From contig CAZIDF010000001.1 of NCBI GenBank assembly GCA_964538085.1, forward strand, positions 124,001 to 188,000: 64,000 bases of DNA, given 5' to 3'. Source of the DNA: G020348385 sp964538085 (GTDB taxonomy: Bacteria; Acidobacteriota; Aminicenantia; Aminicenantales; Aminicenantaceae). Below the pieces are notes generated by a model. It had not been told where the DNA came from and did not search any database. It worked only from the letters and a program-made list of their open reading frames with translations. This document shows, in pieces, positions 7,913 through 16,497 of this stretch. The position numbers and the translations under genes are program-made. Every line of letters starts with the position of its first letter. The first letter of the stretch is position 1.

Positions 7913-10339
7913 TCACCAGCATTTCACATGAAGCTGGCGACCGATATCTTTCATCAATTCAACCCAATCTTCAGCACGGGATTCTCCTTCATTTCTCCTT
8001 TTCCCCATTTCGTTTTTCAGTCGCTTGCAAAGGAGAAAATAAATATTCTGACTTTTCCAGAGATCGAGATCCAGCGGAAAATCTCTCAACAACAGGAGTA
8101 ACGCATCTATTTTTTTGAGCAAAATTACATTCTGTGGGTCGGCCTGAAGTTTGGCCATTATTTTGTTGAGTCTGAAGCTTGAAATATATCCCAAAAGAAC
8201 CCGGTCAGGATGAAGATCCCACTTTTTAAATTCCTGAACTATTTTTTTTATTTTATCTAAATCTAATTCATCTCCCTCCATGGATTTCCGAAAGTCAGCA
8301 TCCAAAATAAACTCTACAGAAGTCGCAAATGCTTTCGGAAGAGGAATATTGTTTTCTTTCAGAGCGGACATGATGGAATAATGGTTTTCAAAAACTTGGC
8401 GCAGGGATGCCTCCGCATCCGCCAATGCGGTTTTCAGGATTCGATTCAGAATTTCTCTTTTTTTGTCTCTCAAAAGATGCCAGAGGGAATAATTGTGATC
8501 CCCGAAGTGAAGGTCCATCAACCGGATGATTTGAAGAACATCCCCTGTTTGAAAGGCACTTCTTATCTCTTCCTGCATAGAGGAAAAAGTCCGTTCATCC
8601 GAAAACCGCCTTGCCCCTCCGACAAGGTTTTGATCTCCGTAATGCAGAACAGCATAACTGATCGTCTCCTCTTCCCAAGTGATCTCTGAGCGGATTTTGG
8701 CCTTTCCCAGCGCAAGCCTTTGCGATGCGGTCTCCATGTGATCGACGAACTGGCTTTGGGCCGTATATTCCCCTATTCGAATGGTTTCGGGATAATCCTC
8801 GAACAAAGAAGACACGGCATAATGCACGCCAATCCTTTGGGTGTCCAGAGGCGCCGGCTTAACGAGCTGTTCATAGACCTTGGCTCCATTCCCGAATGCC
8901 GCTTGATTGCTCGGAGCATTTTCGATCCTTTTGATGTAGCCAGGTTCGAGATCCTTGCCGTCAATCTCTTTTGCGAGCTGAATGGCCCGCGCTGCATACT
9001 TCATCACTTGTACTGCTTCGATCCCCGAGATTTCATCGAAAAACCACCCGCAACTGGTGAACATGAGCAGGACATTCCGTTCCAACTCTAAAAGCTTGAG
9101 TATTTTTGTTTTTTCCTCATGGCTTGAGTCGCGTTTCAGGTGCCTGGAGAAATAGGCCTGGACATTCTCTTTCGAGCGATCTAAAACCACGCGTATGTAA
9201 TCATCTCTTGCTTCCCAGGGATCTTTGAAAAAAATCGTCATTCCCTTTTCGTAAATGGGAGCGATTTGATCCCGGAGCCAATCCATGGCTTCCCGCAGCG
9301 CTCCCCGCCATTTTTGATTCCAATCCGGATGTTGACCCGTGTTGCATCCGCAATCGCTCCGCCATCTCTCCACTCCATGCACGCAGCTCCATGAGCTATT
9401 CTCAACGAATCCCACCTCGTATTCGGGAGGATACATCTCCAGATATTCGCCAAAAACGGTGAGGGAAGTTTTTCCGTCTGAATCGATTTTATCCAGGCAA
9501 TAGGCAAGCGCCATTTCTCCAAAACGGTGGTGATGCCCATAGGATTCCCCGTCGGTCGCGATATGGACCAACTGGATTTCTCCCTGTTCTGGAGAAAAGG
9601 CTTGCAGCAGCCTTCGAGAAAACAGTTCTCCGTTTTCCAGAAGGTCACCGAATGCGATGTCGTACGAAATGGCCCCATCATAGAAGAAAACGGCGATTTT
9701 TCCGCCAGACGGGAGCAAAACCCAATAGGGCTTTTTCGGATCGACTTTCCCCCCATGGACATCGATCCAATCTTTCTGACCGATTTTTCGGACTCGAAGG
9801 GCCTGCTGTGGGGAAAGAATCGTGAAGCGAATCCCATGATGTGCCAAGATATTCAGGGTTTCACTATCAACGGCTGTTTCAGGAAGCCACATGCCTTCTG
9901 GCTCTCTTTTAAAGCGGTACTTGAAATCTTGGATTCCCCATAATACTTGGGTGTGCTTGTCCCGGGAATAAGCGAGGGGCATGATCATGTGATTGTAAAC
10001 CTGGGCAATGGCTGCCCCGTGACCTGAAAACCTATCCTGGCTCTGTTTGTCAGCCTCTAAAATTGCGAGGTAAATTTCCGGTTCTTGCTTTTCCAGCCAG
10101 GAGAACAGTGTCGGCCCGAAATTGAAACTTATCTTGGCATAGTTGTTCACGATCTTGACGATGTCTTTACCATCATCCAGAATCCTGGCCGCTGAGTTGG
10201 GGGCATAACATTCTCCTGAAATCCGTTCATTCCAATCGTGGAAGGGATGAGCAGAATCTTGGATTTCGACTTCGCCAAGCCATGGGTTTTCTCTAGGAGG
10301 CTGGTAAAAATGACCGTGAATACAAATATAGGGCTTCAT
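7913..10339 (-). CDS. GH57 family glycoside hydrolase with DUF3536 region
   Basis: This is an 808-residue protein. The N-terminal GH57 barrel shows the first conserved region ICIHGHFYQPPRENPWL, FSGHGAAIAQVYNHMIMPLA and the nucleophile-region pattern EGMWLPETAVD. A further conserved region is LVHIATDGESYGHHHRFGEM. The C-terminal half (about residues 400-808) is helical and corresponds to the DUF3536-type extension. The family acts on alpha-glucans (amylase, branching or amylopullulanase activities), and the location between malQ and a DUF2582 gene in a glycogen cluster supports glucan processing. The exact activity cannot be told from sequence. There is no signal peptide, so it is cytoplasmic. 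The ribosome site is weak. Confidence 0.88.
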   Translation of the reverse strand: MKPYICIHGHFYQPPRENPWLGEVEIQDSAHPFHDWNERISGECYAPNSAARILDDGKDIVKIVNNYAKISFNFGPTLFSWLEKQEPEIYLAILEADKQSQDRFSGHGAAIAQVYNHMIMPLAYSRDKHTQVLWGIQDFKYRFKREPEGMWLPETAVDSETLNILAHHGIRFTILSPQQALRVRKIGQKDWIDVHGGKVDPKKPYWVLLPSGGKIAVFFYDGAISYDIAFGDLLENGELFSRRLLQAFSPEQGEIQLVHIATDGESYGHHHRFGEMALAYCLDKIDSDGKTSLTVFGEYLEMYPPEYEVGFVENSSWSCVHGVERWRSDCGCNTGQHPDWNQKWRGALREAMDWLRDQIAPIYEKGMTIFFKDPWEARDDYIRVVLDRSKENVQAYFSRHLKRDSSHEEKTKILKLLELERNVLLMFTSCGWFFDEISGIEAVQVMKYAARAIQLAKEIDGKDLEPGYIKRIENAPSNQAAFGNGAKVYEQLVKPAPLDTQRIGVHYAVSSLFEDYPETIRIGEYTAQSQFVDHMETASQRLALGKAKIRSEITWEEETISYAVLHYGDQNLVGGARRFSDERTFSSMQEEIRSAFQTGDVLQIIRLMDLHFGDHNYSLWHLLRDKKREILNRILKTALADAEASLRQVFENHYSIMSALKENNIPLPKAFATSVEFILDADFRKSMEGDELDLDKIKKIVQEFKKWDLHPDRVLLGYISSFRLNKIMAKLQADPQNVILLKKIDALLLLLRDFPLDLDLWKSQNIYFLLCKRLKNEMGKRRNEGESRAEDWVELMKDIGRQLHVKCW

Positions 10340-10373
10340 GAATCAGGATAAATTTTGAATCGGAGAGGAATAT

Positions 10374-10598
10374 TTATTTATGTTGTTTTCCCTGCTCTCC
10401 CTCGGAAAGAGAGACAAAAGTCTTCGCTGCCTTGGTCTGGTACTCGATCTTATCTTCACGGGCCAACCAGCCCAGTCCTTGGTAGACGATCGACGATTTT
10501 TCATTCAACAGCTTAGGAAGTTGCGATACGTTGACTTCTCCTTGCTTTTTTAAAATCTTCCAGATATTTCCTGCGGTAACACCGATATTTTCTTTCAT
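10374..10598 (-). CDS. DUF2582 winged-helix protein
   Basis: This small protein of 74 residues fits the DUF2582 winged helix-turn-helix family: GVTAGNIWKILKKQGEVNV, LPKLLNEKSSIVYQGLGWLAREDKI and a short C-terminal wing YQTKAAKTFVSLS. GGGAG stands six bases before the ATG. It lies 34 bases upstream of the GH57 gene in the same direction and so is probably cotranscribed with GH57 and malQ. A DNA-binding role in controlling glucan metabolism is inferred only from fold and position. Confidence 0.8.
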   Translation of the reverse strand: MKENIGVTAGNIWKILKKQGEVNVSQLPKLLNEKSSIVYQGLGWLAREDKIEYQTKAAKTFVSLSEGEQGKQHK

Positions 10599-10691
10599 TG
10601 AAATCTCCCTATTTTTTCGTGATGAACCATACTGTGAACGTGCTTATTGTATCACACCTAAACGCCGACAAGATAGCGATTATTTAGGCCC

Positions 10692-11019
10692 CTCGGCATC
10701 TTTATTTCCGTGATAAATTTGGCTTTTGGGGATGGTTGAAGCGACCATTGAGGATTTAGCCTTCACGAGCCGCTCTTCGAGGGAATCTGACGAAGTCAGA
10801 CGGTGAGGATGTATTGAGCACGACTATTCTAAAGGATAAGAGATCCGGGCAAGCAGGGGAACAGAGGCTAGAGAGGTAGAGATTGGGAGTTAACGGGCGG
10901 AGTTCCGGAGCCGCCGAGAAGAGTGGTGAGGGAATGGCGTGAAAAATCTGCACGGGAGCAAAACCATTCCTAAAGGCCAATATAAAGCATTTTGATATCA
11001 CGGAAATAAGGATGCTTCC
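10692..11019 (+). mobile_element. 328-bp repeat element with inverted ends and 9-bp target duplication
   Basis: The ends are inverted: GCATCTTTATTTCCGTGATA at 10696-10715 against GCATCCTTATTTCCGTGATA on the other strand at the right end. The direct repeat TTTAGGCCC flanks it exactly (10683-10691 and 11020-11028). The TCCGTGATA block and the GGAAGCAT right tip resemble the ends of the 200-bp elements, so the same transposase family may have moved it. The core (about 10746-10970) recurs in diverged form at 40382-40638 on the other strand. No transposase is encoded. It fills the 440-bp gap between glgB and the DUF2582 gene. Confidence 0.72.
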
Positions 11020-11039
11020 TTTAGGCCCTTGGCGTTTGT

Positions 11040-12962
11040 TCAATCCCTTTTGAAGATAAGCACGCTCAATGGAGGGACGGTGATGGATATCGAATGATCT
11101 CTGCCGTGCCGTGGAATAGGGTCGGATTCCACACCGCCTAGATTGCCCTGGCCGCTTCCCCCATAATCCTTTGCATCGCTGTTCATCTCTTCTCGCCAGA
11201 ATCCACTGGCTCGCACACCGATCCTGTATTTTGTATGAACGGAAGGAGTAAAATTGCAAACGACAAGGACTCCATTTTCCGCATCCTTCCCTTTTCGTGA
11301 GAAACACACGACACTCTTTTCCCAATCGCTGAAGTCGATCCAATCGAACCCGCCCTGTTCGAAATCGTACTCGTAAAGCGCCGGCGTGATTCTGTAGAAA
11401 TGATTGAGATCTCTGACCCACTTTTGCACTCCTTGATGGGGAGGGTATTTCAAAAGGTGCCAGTCCAAGCTCTCTTCGTGATTCCACTCTCCCCACTGGC
11501 CGAACTCCCCTCCCATAAACAACAGTTTCTTCCCTGGATGAGTGTACATAAAGCCAAACAAAAGCTTCAGACTGGCGAATTTCTGCCAGTCATCCCCAGG
11601 CATTTTGCTCAAGAGAGAGCTCTTTCCATGAACAACTTCATCATGAGAGAGGGGAAGGACAAAATTCTCGGAGAACGCATACCAGATGCTGAAGGTCAAC
11701 TGGTTATGGTGATGTTTGCGATACACCGGATCTCTGGACATATATTCCAGGATGTCGTGCATCCAGCCCATATTCCACTTCATGCCGAAGCCTAGACCGC
11801 CCAAATAAGGAGGGCGAGTCACCATCGGCCAAGCTGTGGATTCCTCGGCTACTGTTTGAATATCCGGGAACATCCGATAAGCCGCTTCATTCAACTTTTT
11901 CAGAAAAGAGATCGCTTCGATGTTCTCTCGGCCTCCGTACTTATTCGGGATCCACTCTCCTTCCTTTCTCGAATAGTCCAAATAGAGCATGGAGGCAACA
12001 GCATCCATCCGTAGCCCGTCGATATGATATTTATCCAGCCAGAAGATCGCGCTGCTTATCAGGAAATTCTGCACTTCATTCCGGCCATAATTGAAGATAT
12101 AACTTTTCCAATCGGGATGGAAACCCTTCTTAGGATCCTCATGTTCGTAGAGGTGGGTTCCATCGAGAAACACCAATCCGTGCTCATCTGACGGGAAATG
12201 GGAGGGAACCCAATCCAGGATCACGCCGATGCCATTCTGGTGTAATTGATCGATCATATACATAAAATCCTGGGGTGTGCCGTACCGGCTTGTCGGGGCG
12301 AAATACCCGACTGTCTGATAACCCCAGGAACCATAAAAAGGATGCTCCGTAACCGGAAGCAGTTCCACATGGGTGAATCCCATTTCTTTCACATAATCCA
12401 CAAGAAGGTAGGCAATTTCACGATAATTCAGGAATGGGTTGTTCTCCGAGGGATCTCTTCGCCATGAACCCAAATGAACCTCATATACAGCATGAGGAGC
12501 TTGAAGGTCATTTTGTTTTTGTCTGTTCGCCATCCATTCCTCATCCTGCCACGGGTACTCCAAATCGCAGATGACAGTTGCTGTTCGGGGAGATAATTCC
12601 CAAAAATAGCCGCATGGATCGCCTTTGTCCACCTTGTACTTGCGGGATTTTGATTCGATATGGAACTTGTAGAGAGAGCCGATTCCGATATCGGGAATAA
12701 ATCCTTCCCAGATTCCCGATCCATCCCATCTGACCGCCAAAGGATGCGAATCAGGTTTCCATCCGTTGAAATCTCCGACAACGGAAACGTATTTGGCATT
12801 GGGGGCCCAGAGCGCAAAGTGAAACCCTCTCTTTTCTTCAACAGTCAAAGAATGCGCCCCCATCTTCTCGTAGAGTTTGAAGAAATTCCCTTCTTTAAAA
12901 AGGTGTATATCATATTCGCTGAGCAGAGTCGGGCCATGGATGACATTTTTTTTATTCGACAC
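11040..12962 (-). CDS. glgB: 1,4-alpha-glucan branching enzyme (GH13)
   Basis: This cytoplasmic enzyme makes alpha-1,6 branches in glycogen. At 640 residues it has the N-terminal CBM48 domain (FALWAPNAKYVSVVGDFNGW), then the GH13 barrel with VILDWVPSHFP, the nucleophile region DGLRMDAVASML, the acid/base region QTVAEESTAWP and LPLSHDEVVHGK, and a C-terminal beta domain. The start is a GTG at 12960-12962 with GAGGGAT upstream. It lies 59 bases after glgA in the same direction, so glgA-glgB are an operon. The stop is 20 bases beyond the right end of the repeat element at 10692-11019. Confidence 0.96.
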   Translation of the reverse strand: MSNKKNVIHGPTLLSEYDIHLFKEGNFFKLYEKMGAHSLTVEEKRGFHFALWAPNAKYVSVVGDFNGWKPDSHPLAVRWDGSGIWEGFIPDIGIGSLYKFHIESKSRKYKVDKGDPCGYFWELSPRTATVICDLEYPWQDEEWMANRQKQNDLQAPHAVYEVHLGSWRRDPSENNPFLNYREIAYLLVDYVKEMGFTHVELLPVTEHPFYGSWGYQTVGYFAPTSRYGTPQDFMYMIDQLHQNGIGVILDWVPSHFPSDEHGLVFLDGTHLYEHEDPKKGFHPDWKSYIFNYGRNEVQNFLISSAIFWLDKYHIDGLRMDAVASMLYLDYSRKEGEWIPNKYGGRENIEAISFLKKLNEAAYRMFPDIQTVAEESTAWPMVTRPPYLGGLGFGMKWNMGWMHDILEYMSRDPVYRKHHHNQLTFSIWYAFSENFVLPLSHDEVVHGKSSLLSKMPGDDWQKFASLKLLFGFMYTHPGKKLLFMGGEFGQWGEWNHEESLDWHLLKYPPHQGVQKWVRDLNHFYRITPALYEYDFEQGGFDWIDFSDWEKSVVCFSRKGKDAENGVLVVCNFTPSVHTKYRIGVRASGFWREEMNSDAKDYGGSGQGNLGGVESDPIPRHGRDHSISITVPPLSVLIFKRD

Positions 12963-13021
12963 GTGTGATCCCTCTTTTGAATCTGAGGCCGGAAATCTCC
13001 CGGCACTCCCCTGTCAAACGG

Positions 13022-14482
13022 TTAGACCTTAGACAAGGCTTTTTTATAGACTTCCTCGAATTTATGAGCAGACTTTTGCCAGGAGAAATCTTGCTTCATC
13101 GCATTTTTAACGAGTTTTGCCCACAATCGCTTATTTCTGTATAAATAGACAGCCCTTTTTACCGCTTTTACCAATTCTTTGGAGGAATAGGCATTGAATT
13201 TAAACCCAGTTCCTTTTCCTGTTTCGGGATCGAACTCTTTGATTGTATCGTCCAATCCTCCTGTTGCCCTGACGATTGGGATGGTGCCATACTTGAGGCT
13301 GTACATCTGGTTCAACCCGCAGGGTTCGTATTTGGATGGCATGAGGAACATGTCAGAACCGGCTTCGATTTTGTGGGCGAGGGCATTATCGAAAGCGATC
13401 TTCACACCAAGATGGCCCGGATTTTTCTTCGCCAATGCGGCGAACTGTTTCTCATATTTCGAATCGCCGGTTCCCAAAATGACCAAACAAAGGTTCAATT
13501 CCAAGAGTTGGTCCATCGCTTCGGCCAAAATGTCGAAACCTTTCTGATCCGCCAATCTTGAAATTATTCCGATAATGGGGAATTCATCCGATCCCTTCAA
13601 TCCATAAATTTGTTTCAGTTCGTCCTTACAATTTTTCTTTCCCGATGTGTCTTTTTCATCGAAGTTAGAGGCGATGTGGGGATCGTTCACCGGATTCCAC
13701 AGTGAATAGTCCACACCGTTCAAGATCCCGTACAAGTCTTCACGTCTGTTTTTAAGCACACCCTCCATCCCATATCCATATTCAGAGGTTTGGATCTCCT
13801 GTGCGTACTTCACGCTCACCGTGGTGATGGAGTCGGAAAATACGATCCCGCCTTTCATGAAGTTCATCTTCCCATAGTATTCCAGGCCACCTATAGAAAA
13901 CAATTCCATCGGCAATTCGCTTATCGACATGGTTTCCTTCGGAAATACACCCTGATAAGCGAGGTTATGGATGGTGAACACCGACCGCATATTCTTGAAA
14001 TAGGGATCCTTTTTGTACAGGCTTTTCAAATACACCGGGACAAGACTCGTTTGCCAATCATGACAGTGGATCACATTCGGTTCGAATCCGATCGACCGGC
14101 TCAATTCCACTATACTACGGCTGAAAAAAATAAATCTCTCAGGATTATCGAAATAGTCCCCTTCGGACGTGCCATACAGATTGGTGCGGTCAAAATACTC
14201 ATCGCGCTGGATAAAGTAGACAGGGACACCTCCCGACATCGTGGTTGTGTAAACCCGTGCGGTCATTTGTTGTCCCTTAAAAGGCAGGGTAAGGAATTGA
14301 TCATGCGGTTTTAAATCATGGTCTCCTTCTTTTACAGATCTGTACAGGGGCATGACCACGGCCACGTGATGGCCCAACGCTGCAAGAGCAGCGGGCAAAG
14401 ATCCGGAAACATCGGCCAATCCACCGGTCTTGGCAAAAGGAGCGACTTCTGAGGAAGCGAACAGGATCCTTAAATCACTCAT
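13022..14482 (-). CDS. glgA: Glycogen synthase (ADP-glucose, GT5)
   Basis: The enzyme adds glucose from ADP-glucose to glycogen. At 486 residues it is full length for GT5. The N-terminal donor loop KTGGLADVSGSLP, the FTIHNLAYQGVFP stretch and the C-terminal domain with GIISRLADQKGFDIL and PSKYEPCGLNQMYSLKYGTIPIVRATGGL (here cited only as the PCGLNQ...RATGGL region) are all present. GGAGG stands nine bases before the ATG. It follows the glycosyltransferase gene by 30 bases and precedes glgB by 59 bases, forming the core of the leftward glycogen operon; glgC lies on the other strand nearby. Confidence 0.96.
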   Translation of the reverse strand: MSDLRILFASSEVAPFAKTGGLADVSGSLPAALAALGHHVAVVMPLYRSVKEGDHDLKPHDQFLTLPFKGQQMTARVYTTTMSGGVPVYFIQRDEYFDRTNLYGTSEGDYFDNPERFIFFSRSIVELSRSIGFEPNVIHCHDWQTSLVPVYLKSLYKKDPYFKNMRSVFTIHNLAYQGVFPKETMSISELPMELFSIGGLEYYGKMNFMKGGIVFSDSITTVSVKYAQEIQTSEYGYGMEGVLKNRREDLYGILNGVDYSLWNPVNDPHIASNFDEKDTSGKKNCKDELKQIYGLKGSDEFPIIGIISRLADQKGFDILAEAMDQLLELNLCLVILGTGDSKYEKQFAALAKKNPGHLGVKIAFDNALAHKIEAGSDMFLMPSKYEPCGLNQMYSLKYGTIPIVRATGGLDDTIKEFDPETGKGTGFKFNAYSSKELVKAVKRAVYLYRNKRLWAKLVKNAMKQDFSWQKSAHKFEEVYKKALSKV

Positions 14483-14512
14483 GGAGATGTATCCTCCATT
14501 TCATTTTCAACT

Positions 14513-15751
14513 TCAATCCCAGATCTTCAATAGGTAGGGTTTCAAGGTCTCGAAAGTCTGGGCTTGCTCCTCGATGATTATCTCAGCATCCTGGGTCGTC
14601 ATGTCCTTGGTCCGATTGATGAATGATGCGACACGGGCATAATATAACGGGCGCATGATGTCCACAAGATTTTTTCTGTCTTTTTTCCATCGGTGGAATG
14701 TCACAGCAAAATCGTAGACGATTTTCGTCCAATCTTCGGTGGGCATGAGAAAATTTTCGATTTTTCTCTTTTTCGTCAATCCCTTGAGAATGACGAAGCT
14801 TTGGGGATTGATGATCTTTTCCCAGAGAACGGAGAGGTTTTTAAATCCTTCGTTAAAGTTTTCTATCATTCCCGGTAAATCAACAGAGAATGCTTCGGGC
14901 TCTTTCTGGATGGACTCGCCATACGTCGGGATCAGTTCGCTCGTCGTTACTCCCTTCCACTTCTCTGAATTACTTTCCATCAACTCGAAAATGGGATAAA
15001 CCACCTGCCTGAACATCGGCCCCAAGTTTTCTAAAGGATCTTTGACATCGTGAATTTTTGTGCCCAGGTATGCCTGGCATATGGATTTGTCCGAAACGAT
15101 CGCCGAAGTCGTCATCCAGATGTCTATGCCAAACCTAGCGATATCGGTCATCCAGATTTCAGGCCCACAGGAATAATAAAAATCGACCATCTTTTCAGAA
15201 AGGCCGAAATCGCCCCCTATAGGCTGACGGACTCTTTTGCCATAAAGAGCCCGTGTCATGTTATAGGCGATATTGTTGGTAATGGTAGCGTCGTATTTGT
15301 AACGGGAATAAACGGGCGCGACAAAATCATGGCCATGGGATAACACAGGATCAGCAAGGGCTTTCACCCATTCCGGTGTGATGCTGCGGAGGTCTGCGTC
15401 GAACAACAAACAGACTTTGGCTTTTAAAAATGAGGCGGCTTCAAAAATCATCCGCAAAGCACTTCCTTTGCCGGGAATCCCCCTATAGATGGTGACGATT
15501 TTTTCGACATAGGGATGAACCACTTTCTCCTTAGCTGCCTCTCTTGTATCGTCCGTGGATCCCCCATCTGAGATGATGATGACAGTCCGTAAATCCTTGT
15601 AATGCCGGGAGATCCCCTCGCTCACGGTATCGACAACATATTCGATGGTGGAATCATTGTTGAAGCAGGGAATTCCCACCACCAAGTCCGCTCGATCCAT
15701 CTTTTCGAAACGCCTGTTGGCCCAAGGTCTCATCGCTGTGTGGAATTTCAT
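14513..15751 (-). CDS. GT-A glycosyltransferase resembling mannosylglycerate/glucosylglycerate synthases
   Basis: A retaining-type GT-A domain starts at about residue 20 (DLVVGIPCFNNDSTIEYVV), with ISDGGSTDDT, IPGKGSALR and the metal-binding LLFDADLRSITPEW (DAD at about 118-120). Later blocks DATITNNIAYNMTRALYG, RQPIGGDFG and IARFGIDIWMTT line up with features I know from Rhodothermus-type mannosylglycerate synthase. The C-terminal 180 residues are helical. I infer synthesis of a glycosylglycerate-type solute, supported by an MPGP gene at 2829. The start is uncertain: 15749-15751 is used, but ATGs at 15733 and 15700 (MDRADLVV) are possible. It is the first gene of the glgA-glgB run. Confidence 0.72.
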   Translation of the reverse strand: MKFHTAMRPWANRRFEKMDRADLVVGIPCFNNDSTIEYVVDTVSEGISRHYKDLRTVIIISDGGSTDDTREAAKEKVVHPYVEKIVTIYRGIPGKGSALRMIFEAASFLKAKVCLLFDADLRSITPEWVKALADPVLSHGHDFVAPVYSRYKYDATITNNIAYNMTRALYGKRVRQPIGGDFGLSEKMVDFYYSCGPEIWMTDIARFGIDIWMTTSAIVSDKSICQAYLGTKIHDVKDPLENLGPMFRQVVYPIFELMESNSEKWKGVTTSELIPTYGESIQKEPEAFSVDLPGMIENFNEGFKNLSVLWEKIINPQSFVILKGLTKKRKIENFLMPTEDWTKIVYDFAVTFHRWKKDRKNLVDIMRPLYYARVASFINRTKDMTTQDAEIIIEEQAQTFETLKPYLLKIWD

Positions 15752-15885
15752 TCTGCCTATTGTAATACGAATCGACTGCTGTTGACAGGAATATTTGTAT
15801 TGAGTCGATATTTGCTTTATTGCAATAAGCAGGGTATATCTGATAAAAATCATCCGGGCACAACGCTCTGGAAGGAGGAAAAAAC

Positions 15886-16497
15886 ATGGTTCTCCAAAAA
15901 ATATTCAAAGCTTTGAGAAAATATTTTGTCACCGGGATGATCGTCATCATTCCCATTTGGGTGACGATTTTGCTATTGAGAGCTATAGTCAATCTTATCC
16001 AGGATGCTTTCGCGGTTCTTCCGCCTGCGGTTCATCCCCGAACCTATATCTCGTTTTTCGGAATAGAACTTCTCATCGGCCTTGTTATGATTCTTATGGT
16101 CGGATTGCTCGCCAGGAATTTTTTCGGGAAAAAATTCATCAAACTGGGAGAGTTGATCTTAGCAAAAATCCCGATCATCAAAACCATCTATCAGGGAGTT
16201 AAACATCTCACGATCGGTGTTCTGGGAGAGAAAAGGATGTTCTCCAAAGTCGTTCTCCTGGAATTTCCGATCAAAGGCTTATCCTTCATAGGATTCGTCA
16301 CAGGGGAGGATACCCAGCTCATCCACAACCGGGAGGGTAAAAAAATGCTGAATGTCTTTATCCCCACCACTCCCAATCCCACATCGGGATTTTTCTGTGT
16401 CGCAGCAGAAGAGGAAGTGACATATTTGGATATAAGCGTGGATGAAGCATTCAAGCTGATTATCTCAGCCGGATACTCTAACCTTCAGCCAGGATAA
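15886..16497 (+). CDS. DUF502 family membrane protein
   Basis: The protein has 203 residues with two hydrophobic segments near the N-terminus (about 14-36 and 57-76), followed by the family pattern KLGELILAKIPIIKTIYQGV, VVLLEFPIKG, GFVTGE and VFIPTTPNPTSGF. This is the DUF502 signature. The function is unknown; some members are reported in plants and bacteria as membrane trafficking or stress proteins, which says little here. GGAGG lies eight bases before the ATG. It is divergent from the glycosyltransferase gene, and its last 13 bases overlap the end of the convergent gene at 16485. Confidence 0.85.
   Translation: MVLQKIFKALRKYFVTGMIVIIPIWVTILLLRAIVNLIQDAFAVLPPAVHPRTYISFFGIELLIGLVMILMVGLLARNFFGKKFIKLGELILAKIPIIKTIYQGVKHLTIGVLGEKRMFSKVVLLEFPIKGLSFIGFVTGEDTQLIHNREGKKMLNVFIPTTPNPTSGFFCVAAEEEVTYLDISVDEAFKLIISAGYSNLQPG

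Noticed and set aside
10756..11496. Long reverse-strand frame of 246 codons across the repeat and the end of glgB
   Set aside because: It overlaps glgB in another frame and the rest lies in the repeat element; its composition is not protein-like and no ribosome site fits.
15752..15853. Upstream extension of the glycosyltransferase start
   Set aside because: The added residues are not family-like and the stretch holds promoter-like sequence; a start at 15751 or later is more likely.
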